The notes under the pieces are model-generated. The model made no database searches, was not told where the DNA came from, and saw only the letters and a program-made list of their open reading frames with translations. This document shows, piece after piece, positions 46,941 to 59,599 of a stretch of DNA of 64,000 nucleotides. The position numbers were made by a program, and so were the translations under genes. The DNA lies in NCBI GenBank assembly GCA_028673005.1, contig CM054114.1, positions 122,913,307-122,977,306 of the forward strand, in the 5' to 3' direction. Position 1 is the first letter of the stretch; every line of letters begins with the position of its first letter. Origin of the DNA: Tanypteryx hageni. Taxonomy: Eukaryota > Arthropoda > Insecta > Odonata > Petaluridae.

Positions 46941-47276
46941 CAGGCTTGTCAAACTGGTGCCCCGCCGGCTGCATGGGGCCCTTTCTGTGCTTTAGTGCAG
47001 CCCGAATGCTGATTTTCTTCTCAACTAAATCGTTCGAGATTATACACAAAACTTATTTTTGCGAAAAGGAGACAAGATTTTTTCTCAGTTATTGAGTCAC
47101 AATAGAACACGGTTTCTAAATTATCGTTTTTCGCAAAAACAGACGTCCAATATTCTAGCAAAAACCTACTTTTTCCAACTCTAGTCCTCATTATACGACT
47201 GTAGTCCTAATGAGCCCCCCCATAAGATCCATTGCTTTAATGCGGCCCTGGTGCCTCTTCAAGTTTGGCATGCCTG
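46941..47276. mobile_element. hAT MITE with perfect 8-bp TSD
   Basis: The left end CAGGCTTGTCAAACT and, read inward from the right, CAGGCATGCCAAACT match at 13 of 15 positions. Identical TTCTAGGA copies flank it (46933-46940 and 47277-47284). The inner ends have 'ccgccggctgcatggggccc' and 'atgcggccctggtgcc'. 336 bp. Confidence 0.85.
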
Positions 47277-47284
47277 TTCTAGGA

Positions 47285-49127
47285 TTCCCGGCATATGCCT
47301 CCAGGCCGCATGCGGACCCCGAGGTGACGTCATGAGGCCCTCTGTTATCGATCAAAACGAGAGTAACCAAAACATCAACATTAAATAGTGCGAAAGAAAA
47401 TGTCCCAAAATGTCTCCGGGACGCATGCGGTTCCAGAGATGGCACCATACGGCCCTCGGTTGGGTATCAAAATGGCAAACAAAACAACAATCCTAAACAG
47501 TACGAAAGAAAACGATTCAATTCAACACTGGTTACTTCAGCAGTTGGACCAAATCCTAACTGCCACAGAGTTCTCAAGTTCTCGCAGGCGATCCAAGAAA
47601 TGAAAGCGTACTTGTACTCACCAACTTATACACGTTTCTTTAAATTGTTCAATTTTCATGTTAACGGAGTAAACCTATAAAAACTAGCAAGTGTATTAAA
47701 CGTAACTTTAGACTTTAGAGTTCAATTAAACGTAGGCAACACAATCACACCCTTGTAATAAAAAGCTCGAACGCCAATGCGCCATTAAACTCCAATGTGG
47801 CCCAAAAGAATTTACTGCTGCCCCTTCTTTAGAACAGGTAAGGAAAGTGCTGCTGAAGCAGACAGTAAACGGCGGTCTAAAAAAATTATTAACACGATGT
47901 TAAAATGTTTGCATACTAGCATGATTAGTCTGTAATTATATTATTACTAGTAAGAAAGCCCGTCAATATGACGGGAAGGAACTTATCTTTCGCAGGAAAT
48001 GTCCTCAAAGACCTTAAAAAATTCAGCAATTTTAATCTCCATATCTGTCTTCATCAACAGAATATCAATAGTAATGGAATATTTATTTTCGTTACCGCAG
48101 TTCAAAACAGCGTCGAAAATTTCTGAACATCATCAGAGCCATCTAGCGTAAGGCTCTACTAATGAGCGTTACATCAGAGGTAAAAATCGCGGAAACTTGT
48201 ATAATTAGGCAGACGGGACTGAGGGACAAACCGAGAAAACGCTCATAACGAGACGGAATACTAAATCGACTGGCGAAAAACTAAGTCTCTAGCAGCTTTC
48301 GTTTAGGAGGACATGGTGTGTCAGACAGACGGATGGAAAACCCGAACGAAAAAGCGGATTGTGAAAAACCACCAAAAATAGCAATAAAAAATACGATTTG
48401 CGATACACGCATAGATGACACAAATGCAGCTACAATCACAGACATTTACCCGTAAAAGTCACGCTAAAAAGTTTCCAGATCGACTGAAATTAGACAATGG
48501 CATTTTAAAATCGTCAAAGATCACCTTTTAATTGACAAAGTTTGATTTTGAAGACAAATAATAATCCTGAAATCTCCTCCTTTCGGATAAAATTTCTCGT
48601 GCAAAGGTACTTTATGAAAAACTCGCGAGGAAGTCTCCAAAGGGGCTCGTGATATTTTGCGCGAATTAAGATAGTTTAAATATACAAGACTGTTATTTAT
48701 ATACAACTACAAAACAAAAAAAAACGCGTACAAAAAAGCATAAACAAGAAGAATTATCCAGGCCGAAACAAGAGGCAGTCGTAAAATTACATAATTTCTC
48801 CTAATTGGATAGTCAAACCAACCGTTAAATCACTATGGTACACTTTGGTAAAATTTCTTGAAAAAATGCAGAGGAAATCATAGCAAACTATAAAAAATAC
48901 GAAAATAAAACATTTCTAGGAATAAAAGTAACACGAAGGGCAATCGAAATTCTAATACGTTCAAAATAACGCACATATTTTAAGAATAGGCAGAAGCTTG
49001 AACATGTACCTAAAAAAATGGCTAATGAATATGGACAGTCTGGCAGACGGGCAAAGTGATAATGTATTTCAAAATAAAACCGGTTATTAAAATGTGAAGG
49101 TGATATCGTTTAATGGATCGATAATAG
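47285..49127. other. unassigned DNA
   Basis: 47290-47460 contains two 'cgcatgcggaccccgaggtg' / 'cgcatgcggttccagagatg' blocks about 115 bp apart, each followed by 'atcaaaa', so probably a duplicated MITE-derived segment. 48222-48350 is the repeat shared with 6975-7190. No gene recognised. Confidence 0.4.
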
Positions 49128-49400
49128 AGTTTGTCAAACTGTTTACGAGGTAAGCCGCATTATCAACCGTGAGGGTTTCGCCGAGCCGCATTACAGCTCA
49201 CATCGGAAGTAACCTGAAAAACCGCTAGGGATCTTATTGACGAAGATCGAAAATATTATTTTTAGTAACATAAATGAGTGGCAAGCATAAAATTACCAGC
49301 ATTAAATTTCAATTTTCGCTTTCATAATGTCTTCACGGACCTCAGGAACGGCTCCAATGATCCTCATGCAGTTCCGCGAGCCGTCGTTTGCCCGCCCCTA
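49128..49400. mobile_element. hAT MITE remnant
   Basis: 'gtttgtcaaactgtttacga' with 'ccgagccgcattacagctca' at the left and 'cgcgagccgtcgtttgcccg' at the right fits the hAT MITE pattern, but the terminal CAG and the target duplication are lost. Confidence 0.45.
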
Positions 49401-49489
49401 GATTACTATAACCAAGTGGTACCTTCCTAAAGGGGCTTTTGCAGGGAGATTATTGCGATGGTTGACGTGGATCAAGGAGATGAGAGGAA

Positions 49490-50830
49490 GGAGAGAGAGA
49501 GATACAGTTGGAGAGAGTGAAAGGGAGGGAAGGGAAGAGAGAGAGGGGGAGAGAATGAGGGAGAGAGTGAGGTAGAGAGAGGGAGGGACATACAGAAAGA
49601 CGACTTTATTTAGGGCGAAGTTGAGACTATATAGTCCCTTCTTACATTTAAAGAGATAGAGGGAGGGAAAGTGAGATAGAGGGAAGGAGAGTGAGATAGA
49701 CAGAGGTAGAAAGAGGAGAGGGACATAAAAGAGGGGAAAGAGAGGGGGAAAGAGGGGGTGGATAGAGGGGGTGGATAGAGAGGGTGTGGAGAGAGAGAGG
49801 GTGGAGAGAGAGGGTGGAGAGAGAGAGAGGGTGGAGAGAGGGGGTGGTGGAGAGAGAGGGGGTGGAGAGAGAGGGGGGTGGAGACAGAGAGGGGTGGAGA
49901 GAGAGAGAGGGGGGTGGAGAGAGAGGGGGGTGGAGAGAGAGAGGGGGTGGATAGAGAGAGGGGGTGGAGAGAGAGAGGGGTTGGAGAGAGAGAGAGGGAT
50001 TGGAGAGAGAGGAAGGGTGGTGAGAGAGAGGGGGGTGGTGAGAGAGAGGGGGGAGGAGAGAGAGAGGAGGGGTGGAGAGAGAGGAGGGGTGGAGAGAGAG
50101 AGGAGGGGTGGAGAGAGAGAGGGGTGGAGAGAGAGAGGAGGGGTGGAGAGAGAGAGGAGGGGTGGAGAGAGAGAGGGGGGGTGGAGAGAGAGAGGGGGGG
50201 TTGGAGAGAGAGGGGGGGGGTGGAGAGAGAGAGAGGGGGGTGGAGAGAGAGAGGGTGGGTGGAGAGAGAGAGGGGGTGGAGAGAGAGAGAGGGGGTGGAG
50301 AGAGAGGGGAGGTGGAGAGAGAGGGGAGGTGGAGAGAGAGAGGGGGTGAAGAGAGAGAGGGGGTGAAGAGAGAGAGGGGGTGAAGAGAGAGAGGGGGTGA
50401 AGAGAGGGAGGGGGTGAAGAGAGAGAGGGAGTGGAGAGAGTGGAGAGAGAGGGGGTAGAGAGACTAGGAGAGATAGGGAGGAAGAGAGAGAGATAGGGAG
50501 GTAGAGGGGGGGAGAATGAGATAGAGAGAGTGAGATAGAGGGAGAGAGTGAGATAGAGTGAAATAGAGGGGGAGAGAATGAGGGTGAGAGAGTGAAATAG
50601 AGAGGGAGAGTGTGAGATAGAGAGGGAGAGAGTGAGATAGAGGGGAGGAGGGAGATGGAAAGAGTGAGATAGGGGGAGAGAGTGAATAGAGGGAGAAAGG
50701 GGGAAACAGAGATGGTGGGGGAGAGAAAGGTGGTAGAGAGAAGGGGAGAGAGAGGGAGAGACAGGAAGAGAGTGAATGAGATAGGGAGGGAGAGAGATAG
50801 AGAAAGAGGGAGAGAAATAGAAAAATCTAA
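49490..50830. repeat. polypurine minisatellite, GGTGGAGAGAGAGAGG-type
   Basis: About 1.3 kb in which the plus strand is almost pure A and G, with T only in the recurrent GGTGGAGAGAGA unit. Unit length varies (roughly 13-22 bp) through changes in the number of GA and G. The core 49760-50450 is the most regular; the flanks grade into (GAGATAGAG)-type repeats. A long open frame on the minus strand (Ser/Leu/Pro/His only) and shorter Arg/Glu/Gly frames on the plus strand arise from the repeat. Confidence 0.95.
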
Positions 50831-50918
50831 AATCGACAGAGACCATCCTGTAGGATGAGTGAGAAAGGAGGACATTCACTTTTTTGAAAGGCATACATTA
50901 ACAAAAATAAACAGTAAG

Positions 50919-51219
50919 CAGGGGCGGCCCGAGGGATTTTGGCGCCCAGAGAGAGATGGTACTCCAGCGTCCCCCTCCGTTAATGTTTGTTGGGATATTT
51001 ACAAAGTACATGTTAATTTATTCATCGCTCTGTAAAAATTATTAATAATGAAAAATTAAAAGGAATTCCATGAAGATTCTAGCCTGTTCCTCGATATAAA
51101 TGGATATCCAATATTTATTCACTTGCAAGTAATGCATAGATAAATGATGGGGATAGCGCCCCCAAAACTTTGGCGCCCCGGGCAGCTGCCCGGCTCGATC
51201 GTAGCTTGAGCCGGCCATG
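50919..51219. mobile_element. hAT MITE with near-perfect TSD
   Basis: The left end CAGGGGCGGCCCGAGG and, read inward from the right, CATGGCCGGCTCAAGC are imperfect inverted repeats, with 'tttggcgccc' words inside both ends. Flanking octamers ACAGTAAG (50911-50918) and ACAGTAAA (51220-51227) match at 7 of 8. 301 bp. Confidence 0.75.
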
Positions 51220-51227
51220 ACAGTAAA

Positions 51228-52020
51228 ACAGCGGATTTCAAACAATACCAAGCCCCCCCACCCCCTCACTCTTCGCGCACCCCTCTGTTCAAATGCAGTT
51301 CGTAAACAATACCTACTGGACATACAATTACCATTAATAAAACCATCTTAAGAAAAAACATGGATGTACACGATACGTCCTAATCAAATGAGGGCTAGAA
51401 TTTGGCTGCTGCATATTGTAGGTCTCAAGATTAGGATGGTTAAACGGACAGTAAATATATGAGAAATCGTTTGCACCCCACAGTTTGGAAACCGCTGCAG
51501 TAAGGTATTGTTTTTCCAAACGCGATTTCTAAAAATTTTGCGACGCATTTACGTGGCTGGCACCGAACCCGAGTTTTATATTTCTTTAATGAAACAACCG
51601 GCAAGTCGTTCTAAAAAAATACATTTTTAAAAATCAATCATTTAAACATTAAACCCACAAGAATTATGGTGTGTTTGTATCTATATATATATATATATAA
51701 CAGCTTACGGAAAAAGAAAGGTAAAATGGATAAATGGATGTCAACAAGGTGTTGGGATGAGGAAACCCAGTAAACACTCACCAATCAGACGACTTCGGGT
51801 TGGCGAGGCCCCGGGGATGTCGAAGCGACACACGTAAAAGAACACTAAAACACAGAAACATCACAAACGTAGAAGCTTTCGGAATTGTTCCTTCATCAGC
51901 TACAGAGAGAGAACTGATCACGCGCGTGCGTGTGTAAATAAAATAGGAGTATATGGAGAACCAGGTTTAATCATGAATAATCACGGATCTGTCTACGGAG
52001 AGACTACCTATGATTATATA
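51228..52020. other. unassigned DNA
   Basis: No gene recognised; a short (TA)n run lies at about 51683-51699. Confidence 0.4.
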
Positions 52021-52028
52021 TATATATA

Positions 52029-52061
<33 letters not shown>

Positions 52062-52141
52062 CGCGTGTGTGTGTGTGTGTGCGTGTGTGTGTGTGTGTGT
52101 GTGCGTGTGTACCATATATGTGTGTGTGTGTGTGTGTGTGT
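52016..52141. repeat. (TA)n(GT)n(GC)n compound microsatellite
   Basis: TA repeats pass into GT repeats, a 13-bp GCGCGCGCGCGCG core at about 52053 and further GT repeats. Alternating purine-pyrimidine DNA of this kind is prone to the Z form. Confidence 0.9.
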
Positions 52142-52259
52142 ACAAAGCCGGTATTGCGTGGGTAAACCCAATACTTCATGTTTGTGAAACTGGGGAACTT
52201 TATTCTTATGATTTCCTATAAGTCTTGGGTGTCGCAAAATGCTCTCAGACCACTTCTCC

Positions 52260-53722
52260 AAGTCTTTTAAGCACCGCCCCTACTAGCTGAGAATAGAGAA
52301 TTTCCACGCATTTGTTTCGAACAAAAAATTTTTACGTTTCCACAAGCGAAACTATTGACGCCAAAGAACTGCCGTGTTACTCTCAATAAGACGTCAAATA
52401 CGTGCCCCTTAAAATTTTAGACACCGTCTTAGTTGTTCTGCACGCATCTCGGAGTGTCTTCGTTCACTCAAGGGGTGCTGCGTTTCCTCATTTTTTAATT
52501 TTAAGCGAATTTTTTGCAAAAACACCCGCTCGTGTATTCACTTAGGCTGTCCGTCCGTCTTTGCAGGCGATATCTCTGAGACGGTTAAACTTAAAGAAAC
52601 CAAATTTTCAGGATAAGGTACTAGGAATTGGAAAAAATATAACGCCTTATAATATCTGCTTTAGCAGTAATATACTTGTTTAAATTCTTCTCACAAGTAC
52701 ATGGGTTCAATCCGCGAGCCTTCATTTCACGCATGGAAGTTCATATACCGCCAACATCGGTTGCTACGAAGATTATTTGCGTGGAAAACAATTATGAAAT
52801 GAAAACTATCACACGATCTGAGAAGCAGCGATTGGAAAATATACCCGGTGAAATATATATCAAGGCTGTGTGGCGACACATTTACGACGTCTTAGCACCA
52901 TACCGTGAATCTAGCCCGCATAATAATCTGGCCCGCATACCTAGACTGAAGAATTCGGTTAAGGTATTACTATGGCGCGAGCAAAGGCCGTGTTGTAGCA
53001 TAAAAGAGGAGAAAACGGGTTTTTCGTGCGTGAAAATCGACATTATTCAAACAAACCAATTCCTACAAAAACTCACTCTGTCACACAAAATGCATCACTG
53101 AATTGTAACGATATCTGAGGCAATCGGGCTCTGGAACCAATTCAGACGCACAGTTTTTAAGGTTTGGATAATGTATCCAATTGATGACCGAGTAGAGAAT
53201 CTGAATACAAATGGAAGAGAATTTAAAATGTTCTCATTCAAGTAGGTGTTTATACCACTAAGCGAAATTCATGGAGATTAAAACGCGAAGAGTAAAACAA
53301 TAACACGGGGCTAATACATTACGAAGTTTCCAAGTTAAATCGATAAAATAATTTCCTCCGCCCAATAATGAGGCCAAGCTTCCCATTAAAATGTATAAAA
53401 ATACTTCTCTTTTTCAACCTTGAAATCATGCGTCCCCTGTCATTCAAACTTTCATGAAAACATCGTGTCAAAGTTTTTGGGTTTTCCAACGATTAGTACT
53501 CCTGGCGGCAAAAACACCAACCACACGAAAATTACACTCGGTGGAAACTCAAGTTTTTCTAATGCGTTTCCGTCAAAAAATGGTTTCGGCATGAGAAAAA
53601 AGCTGATTGAACGCAGGCGGGAATAGAAGGGCACTGCGGTAATATAAGCATTCTTTTATTGCGGAAATACGCTTAAAACATTCAATCCGATGAACATCTC
53701 ATAATACACCATCCCATTTTTT
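52260..53722. other. unassigned DNA with one 141-codon open frame
   Basis: The longest plus-strand frame, 52676-53101, starts at TTG and has no recognised motif, signal peptide or membrane segment. It may be chance or a decayed exon. Nothing else was recognised. Confidence 0.35.
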
Positions 53723-54409
53723 ACTTTCTCCATACGTAGTATAGGGGAAAGTATTGTTTTCATGAAAAAAAAACGACTTCGAGATTTCAACGGAAATACA
53801 CGTTTTGAAGTCCCCTGACCATGTTTTGACCATTTTCTCGATGATATCTGTGTGTATGTGACAGCTTTTTTGTGGGTGCTCGAACTCAAAAACTATTAAT
53901 CAGGTCAACGCGAAATTTTATATTTAACGTTTATAAGAAAAGTCAGAAGAAATGATTAGTTTTTGGTAAAAATCGCTCAACCGGAAGTGGGTGTTTACTC
54001 TTGTCACTTATCCGTTATTTTGAAATATTTGCTTTAATATTTGATAAATGTAAAAATGTATTAGAATAAAAGTTGTAGGAAATTTAATTTTCTAAAACCT
54101 TTTTTTGAAACATTTCCCATATAATATTTTGTTAAAGAGGTATCTTATATAAAGCTATAAAGCTGTCACTACCACGCCACCTACCGACGACTATTGTTAA
54201 CAATTGACAGTTACATCTTATTGTTATTAGCGCTCCTTTTTCTTTTCTTAATTGTTGGAGCTTTGTGGCTATATCCAATATCAGAAGGCTATGGTTTGAG
54301 TTTATTTCTGTTCTTTGTAAAGTCTAAAATTTTCCCGTAGTTTCTTAAAATATTTATTATTATGTAAGCTATTTGGAATTTCTGGAAATGTTACAGATAT
54401 GGAGAAAGT
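53723..54409 (+). mobile_element. foldback-type repeat, copy 1
   Basis: The left end ACTTTCTCCATA and the right end TATGGAGAAAGT are perfect 12-bp inverted repeats enclosing 687 bp. The interior matches 60301-60986 closely ('ttcaacggaaatacacgttt', 'aatcaggtcaacgcgaaatt', 'ctcaaccggaagtgggtgtt'). The left end continues into a local palindrome ('catacgtagtatagggg'). No transposase is visible. Confidence 0.7.
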
Positions 54410-55180
54410 CATGTGGTGGTCACATCAGATTTTTTACGTAGTATGTACAGTTTTAAAAGGAAATGAATTCGGAATGAAAAAACTAAGTGGTAAAATTTGA
54501 ATTTGATTACCTGTACTTTAAAAATTGGACCAAAAAAAATATTTGTCCAATAATGTTGTATTGTTTTATGTACTATTGTTTTTAAAACTATCATCGCAAT
54601 TAAACAATCGTTACTTTCCAAGGTTACACACACATTTTTTGCATTTCACCATAATTCTACGGGTACATTACCTAATACAGTTTTTACGGAAAATTCTTTT
54701 AGTATACGAAATGAATTCGGTCCCAAGTCACTCCAAAAACGTAATTTCGGCGTCGTAGATTTCGAAAATTGGCAGAGATGAAAACACCCATTTCCATTCC
54801 GGATATGAAACTACGATGAGAAAGAGGTTAGGCGTAAAAAAATGTTTCCAAAAAAGAGCGAGCTCAGATCGCACAAAAACAAGCGGCAGATGTTAATTTA
54901 TAGCTCGTAGATAGCCCATTTGCGATGACCTTATTACGGGTAACAAACGCTGCCATAAAAAGTCTATTCCCACGACGGGATTCTAAGCCACGATTCTACC
55001 ATTATAAGGCAAACAAGACACCAGTCTATCACTGCAAAACGCTCGAGTAAACCGTATGGATGTACCAATCCACCAAAACGGCAGATTTCCATTGGGGGAA
55101 ACTCGATATTTCGATGATTCGGGATTTCGATTAATCGAATTTTCGGCAACTCGCATATATAGGGCGTTCAAAAACTCACT
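54410..55180. other. unassigned DNA
   Basis: No gene recognised beyond the short conserved repeat flank 'catgtggtggtcacatcaga' at 54410. Confidence 0.4.
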
Positions 55181-55190
55181 GTGCACTAGA

Positions 55191-55617
55191 TCAGGGATGC
55201 CCAACCTGCGGCCCACTACGCAATTTTATGCGGCCCACCGCCAGTGTTTCATAGTTCTCATAACTTTTCCATTTTCCTTTTGACTCGCCTACTAAATATT
55301 ATTTTTTTTTATCAAGCATCTGTTAAAATATCTAGCGTTAAATTTGGATCCCTTAGTAAATATTTCTCAATTCAAAGAAGTCATTTTTAATGTTGATCTT
55401 AACCTTTTCTCCAACTTATTTCGAAGATTGAATTCCATCATGATTTTTAATATTGAAATGTTGGCCCTAAAACCTAATTTTAACTTGATTTTCGCTCATA
55501 TGGTGCATAAGAATCTCTAGATAACTTCCAAATTAACTTTAATTCAGTCCGCCGAAGCATTAGAAATTTCCAATGCGGCCCACCGAAGGATTCACTTCCA
55601 CCAACGCGGCCCACCAT
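55191..55617. mobile_element. hAT-MITE-like insertion lacking its right end
   Basis: The left border is TCAGGGATGCCCAACCTGCG, a usual hAT MITE start, and the body has repeated 'gcggcccacc' words. Identical GCACTAGA octamers flank the 427 bp (55183-55190 and 55618-55625), yet the right border ends 'gcggcccaccat' with no inverted repeat. Confidence 0.65.
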
Positions 55618-55625
55618 GCACTAGA

Positions 55626-56562
55626 ATATTAACCTGTCCATAATAATTATATGCATTAGACGAGAGCCAATTTCACAGGCGCTTTTTTGAACATCCTGTA
55701 CAATAGGTTCGCGTTAACACTTCGTATTTTTTTCCTTCGCCGATCTGACGAGAACTCTCATGGCCAAAGACCGGCGAACTTCCATCGATAACGGACAATC
55801 GGCAGATGGAATCTGCGCGTGGTTTTATCTCGCAGCATCACAAAAAGCTAGAGAAAGGAATAATTTATTGACGTCAATGCAGGAAAGATGGCGAGATCGA
55901 CGCGAACGTTTTGACATGATTTTAAAAGAGAACAAGGCTTCCTTTGGTGAGGATTACATTTTATTTCACATAGACCTTGACCACGTTTCGTAGCAACAAC
56001 TAACGATGAAGTTATTAAGGGGGAAAACTCGCGTTTCGCATTTTTTGCCTGATCGCAATAAAGAGAATTATTCACCGCTTTGTACTCTATATAAATCCAT
56101 CAAACATCCTTTCCCTTATTCATGAGTGGTACAAGACAAGATTTCCTAATTTTTCGAAACGGCGTCTAAAACTTTTACGATATATCCCAAAATTATTTCA
56201 CCATATAATACTTAATTTCACGCTAAAATCTTTCATTTTAATTGCCCCCATCTATTGGTTACAATATTTTTTATAAACTCGCATTTTCCTTTTTATTAGT
56301 GTCATGTTGCCGATAGACAAATGAGCTTCGAAAATAAAGACAACAGTCGCCAAATTAGTTATTCTGTTGATAATCTTTTATAAAAGCTGTAAAAAGAAAG
56401 CATTTTTACAGCATTAACTACTTATCGAATCTTGTAGCACGAACGACACCAAAATTACGACATGACTGGAAGAATTAAACTCACGAGGAATCGAAAATTT
56501 GGCCCGAATGAATCCACGCCTTTTCGCTCTAACTCTAAAAATAAATATGCAAGCTGTCTTTG
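55626..56562. other. unassigned DNA
   Basis: No gene recognised. Confidence 0.4.
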
Positions 56563-56570
56563 GTGTGAAG

Positions 56571-57890
56571 TAGGGTCCTGCGAAGCTTCGAAATTCGATT
56601 CGAATTCGAATCGCATTTAAAGATTCGATTCGATATCGCAAGAAACGATTTGTAAATTTCAAATCGGCAGACGATATATCGATTAATGAAAGTCTGATAC
56701 GTTCTTATTAAATTATTGGTATAATTTTAACCCTCATAGTGTAATACTCTAAATATAGGGTACTGGTGGGGGAAATTTTGTCATTTGGATCATCCGCCCC
56801 TTCCCCCTAAGGTACAAACAAACAGAGCGGTCGAAATATGGACCAGTGTCCATTTAGGCCTTTTTTTAATGTGCAGTCTATTTGTAGTGGTCTTTGAATC
56901 GTCTTTTTTTAATACAACGTACAAATTGCTTTATTGCGTGCAAAGGAAATATATTGCAACATCTCTTGCTCTTATTGAACGCAGTGCGAAACGGAATTGT
57001 GCTCAAGTCCCTCCCGCACCTCTGACTAATCAACTGAAAGAAACCCCAGAAGCATCTCTCCCGATTCTCAAGGTAACAGCGGAGGCAACAACCATAGTTA
57101 GCTCCGAAAAACCTGTTACCATTAGTCTCATTATTCCCTGCATTTCGGTTTTAAGAAATGAACTAACAGCAACATCAGTGCCTGGTGTAAAATTGTTCCG
57201 TAATGTACTCATGAAGCATTTGAATAACAGATTTGACATTTCCAAAGACCACCTTATGGCTGCAACATTTCTTGATCCAAGATTTAAACTCGTCTTATTA
57301 ACGGAAAACCAAGCGAATACTATAAAGCATTTTTTTTGGGAAGAATTCAATTCAGATTTAGGAGATACATTCCGGTAAGGAGGAAAGGACGAAGAGCTAA
57401 TTGTTATAGATAAAGGCTCGAATACTGGATGTACAAAAAGAGAAGCAGAAAAGGAAAACATTTGGATGCGTTATTTTATAAAATTAATCACTCCCAAAAA
57501 GAAGCGCCGTCAAAAATAGACGAAATGTCCACACTTAAGGAGGAAATGCACCAATACACAAAGCAATCTGTGATGGACCGCGATAGTGACCCGTTCTTTT
57601 ACTTATTGTTACTTATTTTTGGCAAAAGTTGAGAGGGATTTGTTGGAAATTCAGACTACAAACACTTCATCAGAACGGGTAAATTCGGTGGTGACTGATT
57701 TTGGCGTTTTTTAAAGATTCTTGACACAAAACAGAAAAAAAAACTAAAACTGGATATCTAACTAAAGAGCGATTAGAAATAAAATACTTCAGCCTAGAGA
57801 GACTTCAATTTAAAAAAACTGCCCGATTCGAGATTCGAATACTTTACGACGATTCGATTCGTTCCATAATTTGAGATTCGCAGGACCCTA
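56571..57890 (+). mobile_element. hAT transposon, complete ends, internally deleted
   Basis: Perfect 14-bp inverted repeats TAGGGTCCTGCGAA (56571) and TTCGCAGGACCCTA (ending 57890) with identical 8-bp GTGTGAAG target duplications (56563-56570 and 57891-57898). Subterminal arrays of 'gattcgattcgaattcgaat' type lie inside both ends and could bind the transposase. At 1320 bp it is about half the size of an autonomous hAT and retains only the C-terminal half of the transposase. Confidence 0.9.
56785..57710 (+). pseudogene. hAT (ZBED-like) transposase, C-terminal part
   Basis: The open stretch to 57378 ends with GVKLFRNVLMKHLNNRF and then HLMAATFLDPRFKLVLL, the conserved 'LDPRFK' region of ZBED-type hAT transposases. 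After several stops the same frame resumes with LAKVERDLLEIQTTNTSSER (57619-57680), the hATC dimerisation block ('LA...L.I..TS..SERV.S'). No N-terminal BED zinc finger and no catalytic N-terminal half are visible. The protein would bind the terminal repeats and cut the element out; this copy cannot. Confidence 0.75.
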
Positions 57891-57899
57891 GTGTGAAGT

Positions 57900-59146
57900 T
57901 GAATGAAAAATTTAAACACCTTATGCACCAACAAAATTTATACTTCAGGAGACCAAAAAAAGAACTCTCTCGAAGCAAACCGTGCGAATTTCGACGTCAC
58001 TGCGCGCTTCCCGACGTAACCCGCGAATCGCCGCTGCCCCCGATTTAAAAATATCCCCTTGGAATGAGGAAGTATTTCTTTCCCTCTTCTCTCTCTCTCT
58101 CTCTCGCTTCCGGAATCTAAACCGGCTCGATTTTTACGTTTTATCTCGTTGAATTTTGCAACGCGGGTGATCGTGATATTATCTATGATACGGACGAATT
58201 AAGCCCTTATTAGCCACGGCGCAAATATTAAAAGCTCCTACTACGGACGAATAAAAGAACAAGCATCGGACAGGGGAGAAGTCATTTTCCATCATTCATC
58301 AACCGGCGAAAATAAGAGTTCTGAAGTTTAAAAATTTATTTTTTTGACGTCATTACGCGGCGCCGCGGTAAAAGCAAAGCAGCGAAGCGTAAATAAAAAA
58401 GACAACTTAAAAAAACTGCTCTCTCGCTATAATTAAGGAAATTTACGCGCCTGCCTCTTACCCGGAACAATCAAAGGTTTGTTTTGGCATCAACCAAAGA
58501 CAAATCGTTATTCGGGTTATCTTCCAATTATGTGCGCAACGCGCGCATCTTTTGGGAAGTATAAGATCACGAAATATCATAAATCTCCAAAACGTAATAT
58601 AGCAAGTTATAAAGAAATGACACAAAACTGCACCGCCGCAACTTACTGTAATAAAGTGCACAATGCATCACTTGCTCGTGTATGTATTAAAAAAATATAT
58701 ATCTGCAGATAAATACCCAAGATGGTTTCTTTTGACCAAACTGATGATGATGGCGTTCCTTCCTCACGCATCACCTGATGTTCTCTAGGCGCAAGATGCA
58801 ATAAAACCTCGTATACGAGATACAAAATGATTATTCATAAAGAAGCATTCGGAATTCCTCCGTGAAAACATAAGCACGCTTCGCTTATTACAAAGACCTC
58901 GTCGTTACGAATCATAAACATTTCGGCCCCTTGAAGTTTGAACTAACGAGTTTTAAAAATGCGGTGTTAACAAACATTATGCCTCTCTAAGTCACGTCAC
59001 TCAAAAATTTGCTTATTTCCCATTTTTTTTTTTAAATCGCCATTTTGTGAAAACCGACAATAATAAACTACTTTTCGTAGTTTCTATTCTGGGCAACGGT
59101 ATGCATAAATGCGAAATCACGTCAGATTTCGTTTAACCGTTTAGGG
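57900..59146. other. unassigned DNA
   Basis: No gene recognised. A short (CT)n run lies at about 58088-58106. Confidence 0.4.
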
Positions 59147-59154
59147 ATCTAGAG

Positions 59155-59543
59155 CAGAGGTTCTCAACGTGGTGCCCGGGGGCACCTTGATGCCCGCGGA
59201 GGTATTTCTAGGTGCCCGTCGAGACATTTCTAGGCACGCGATGCTCTTACATCGTGGCGATGCCAAAGAGAGACAATATTGAAATACATTTCAAAGCTCA
59301 TCATTCATCATCATCTGATATGCATTTTCCACCGGATTAAAGGAAAGTTAATGTTTTTAAAATTTAAATTATCGTAGCAGCCAACTATATTTACCAAGCC
59401 TGTTATTAAGCCTAAAAACGGAACATAAGCTTCTTTTAAAAAAGCTCATTTTCGAAGAAAAAACTGCTTGAAGATGACCAGCTTATTAAGGAGGCATTAA
59501 TCGAAGGCGGTGAGACTTGAATTTTTAAATGAAGAATACATTA

Positions 59544-59599
<56 letters not shown>

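Noticed and set aside
49398..50894. 498-codon minus-strand open frame (and a 421-codon overlapping frame)
   Set aside because: It is made of the CT-rich complement of a minisatellite and consists almost only of Ser, Leu, Pro, His and Thr; several frames are open at once, as expected from repeat composition.
52676..53101. 141-codon open frame as a host gene
   Set aside because: Starts at TTG, no motif, no splice or promoter context; kept only as an unassigned open frame.
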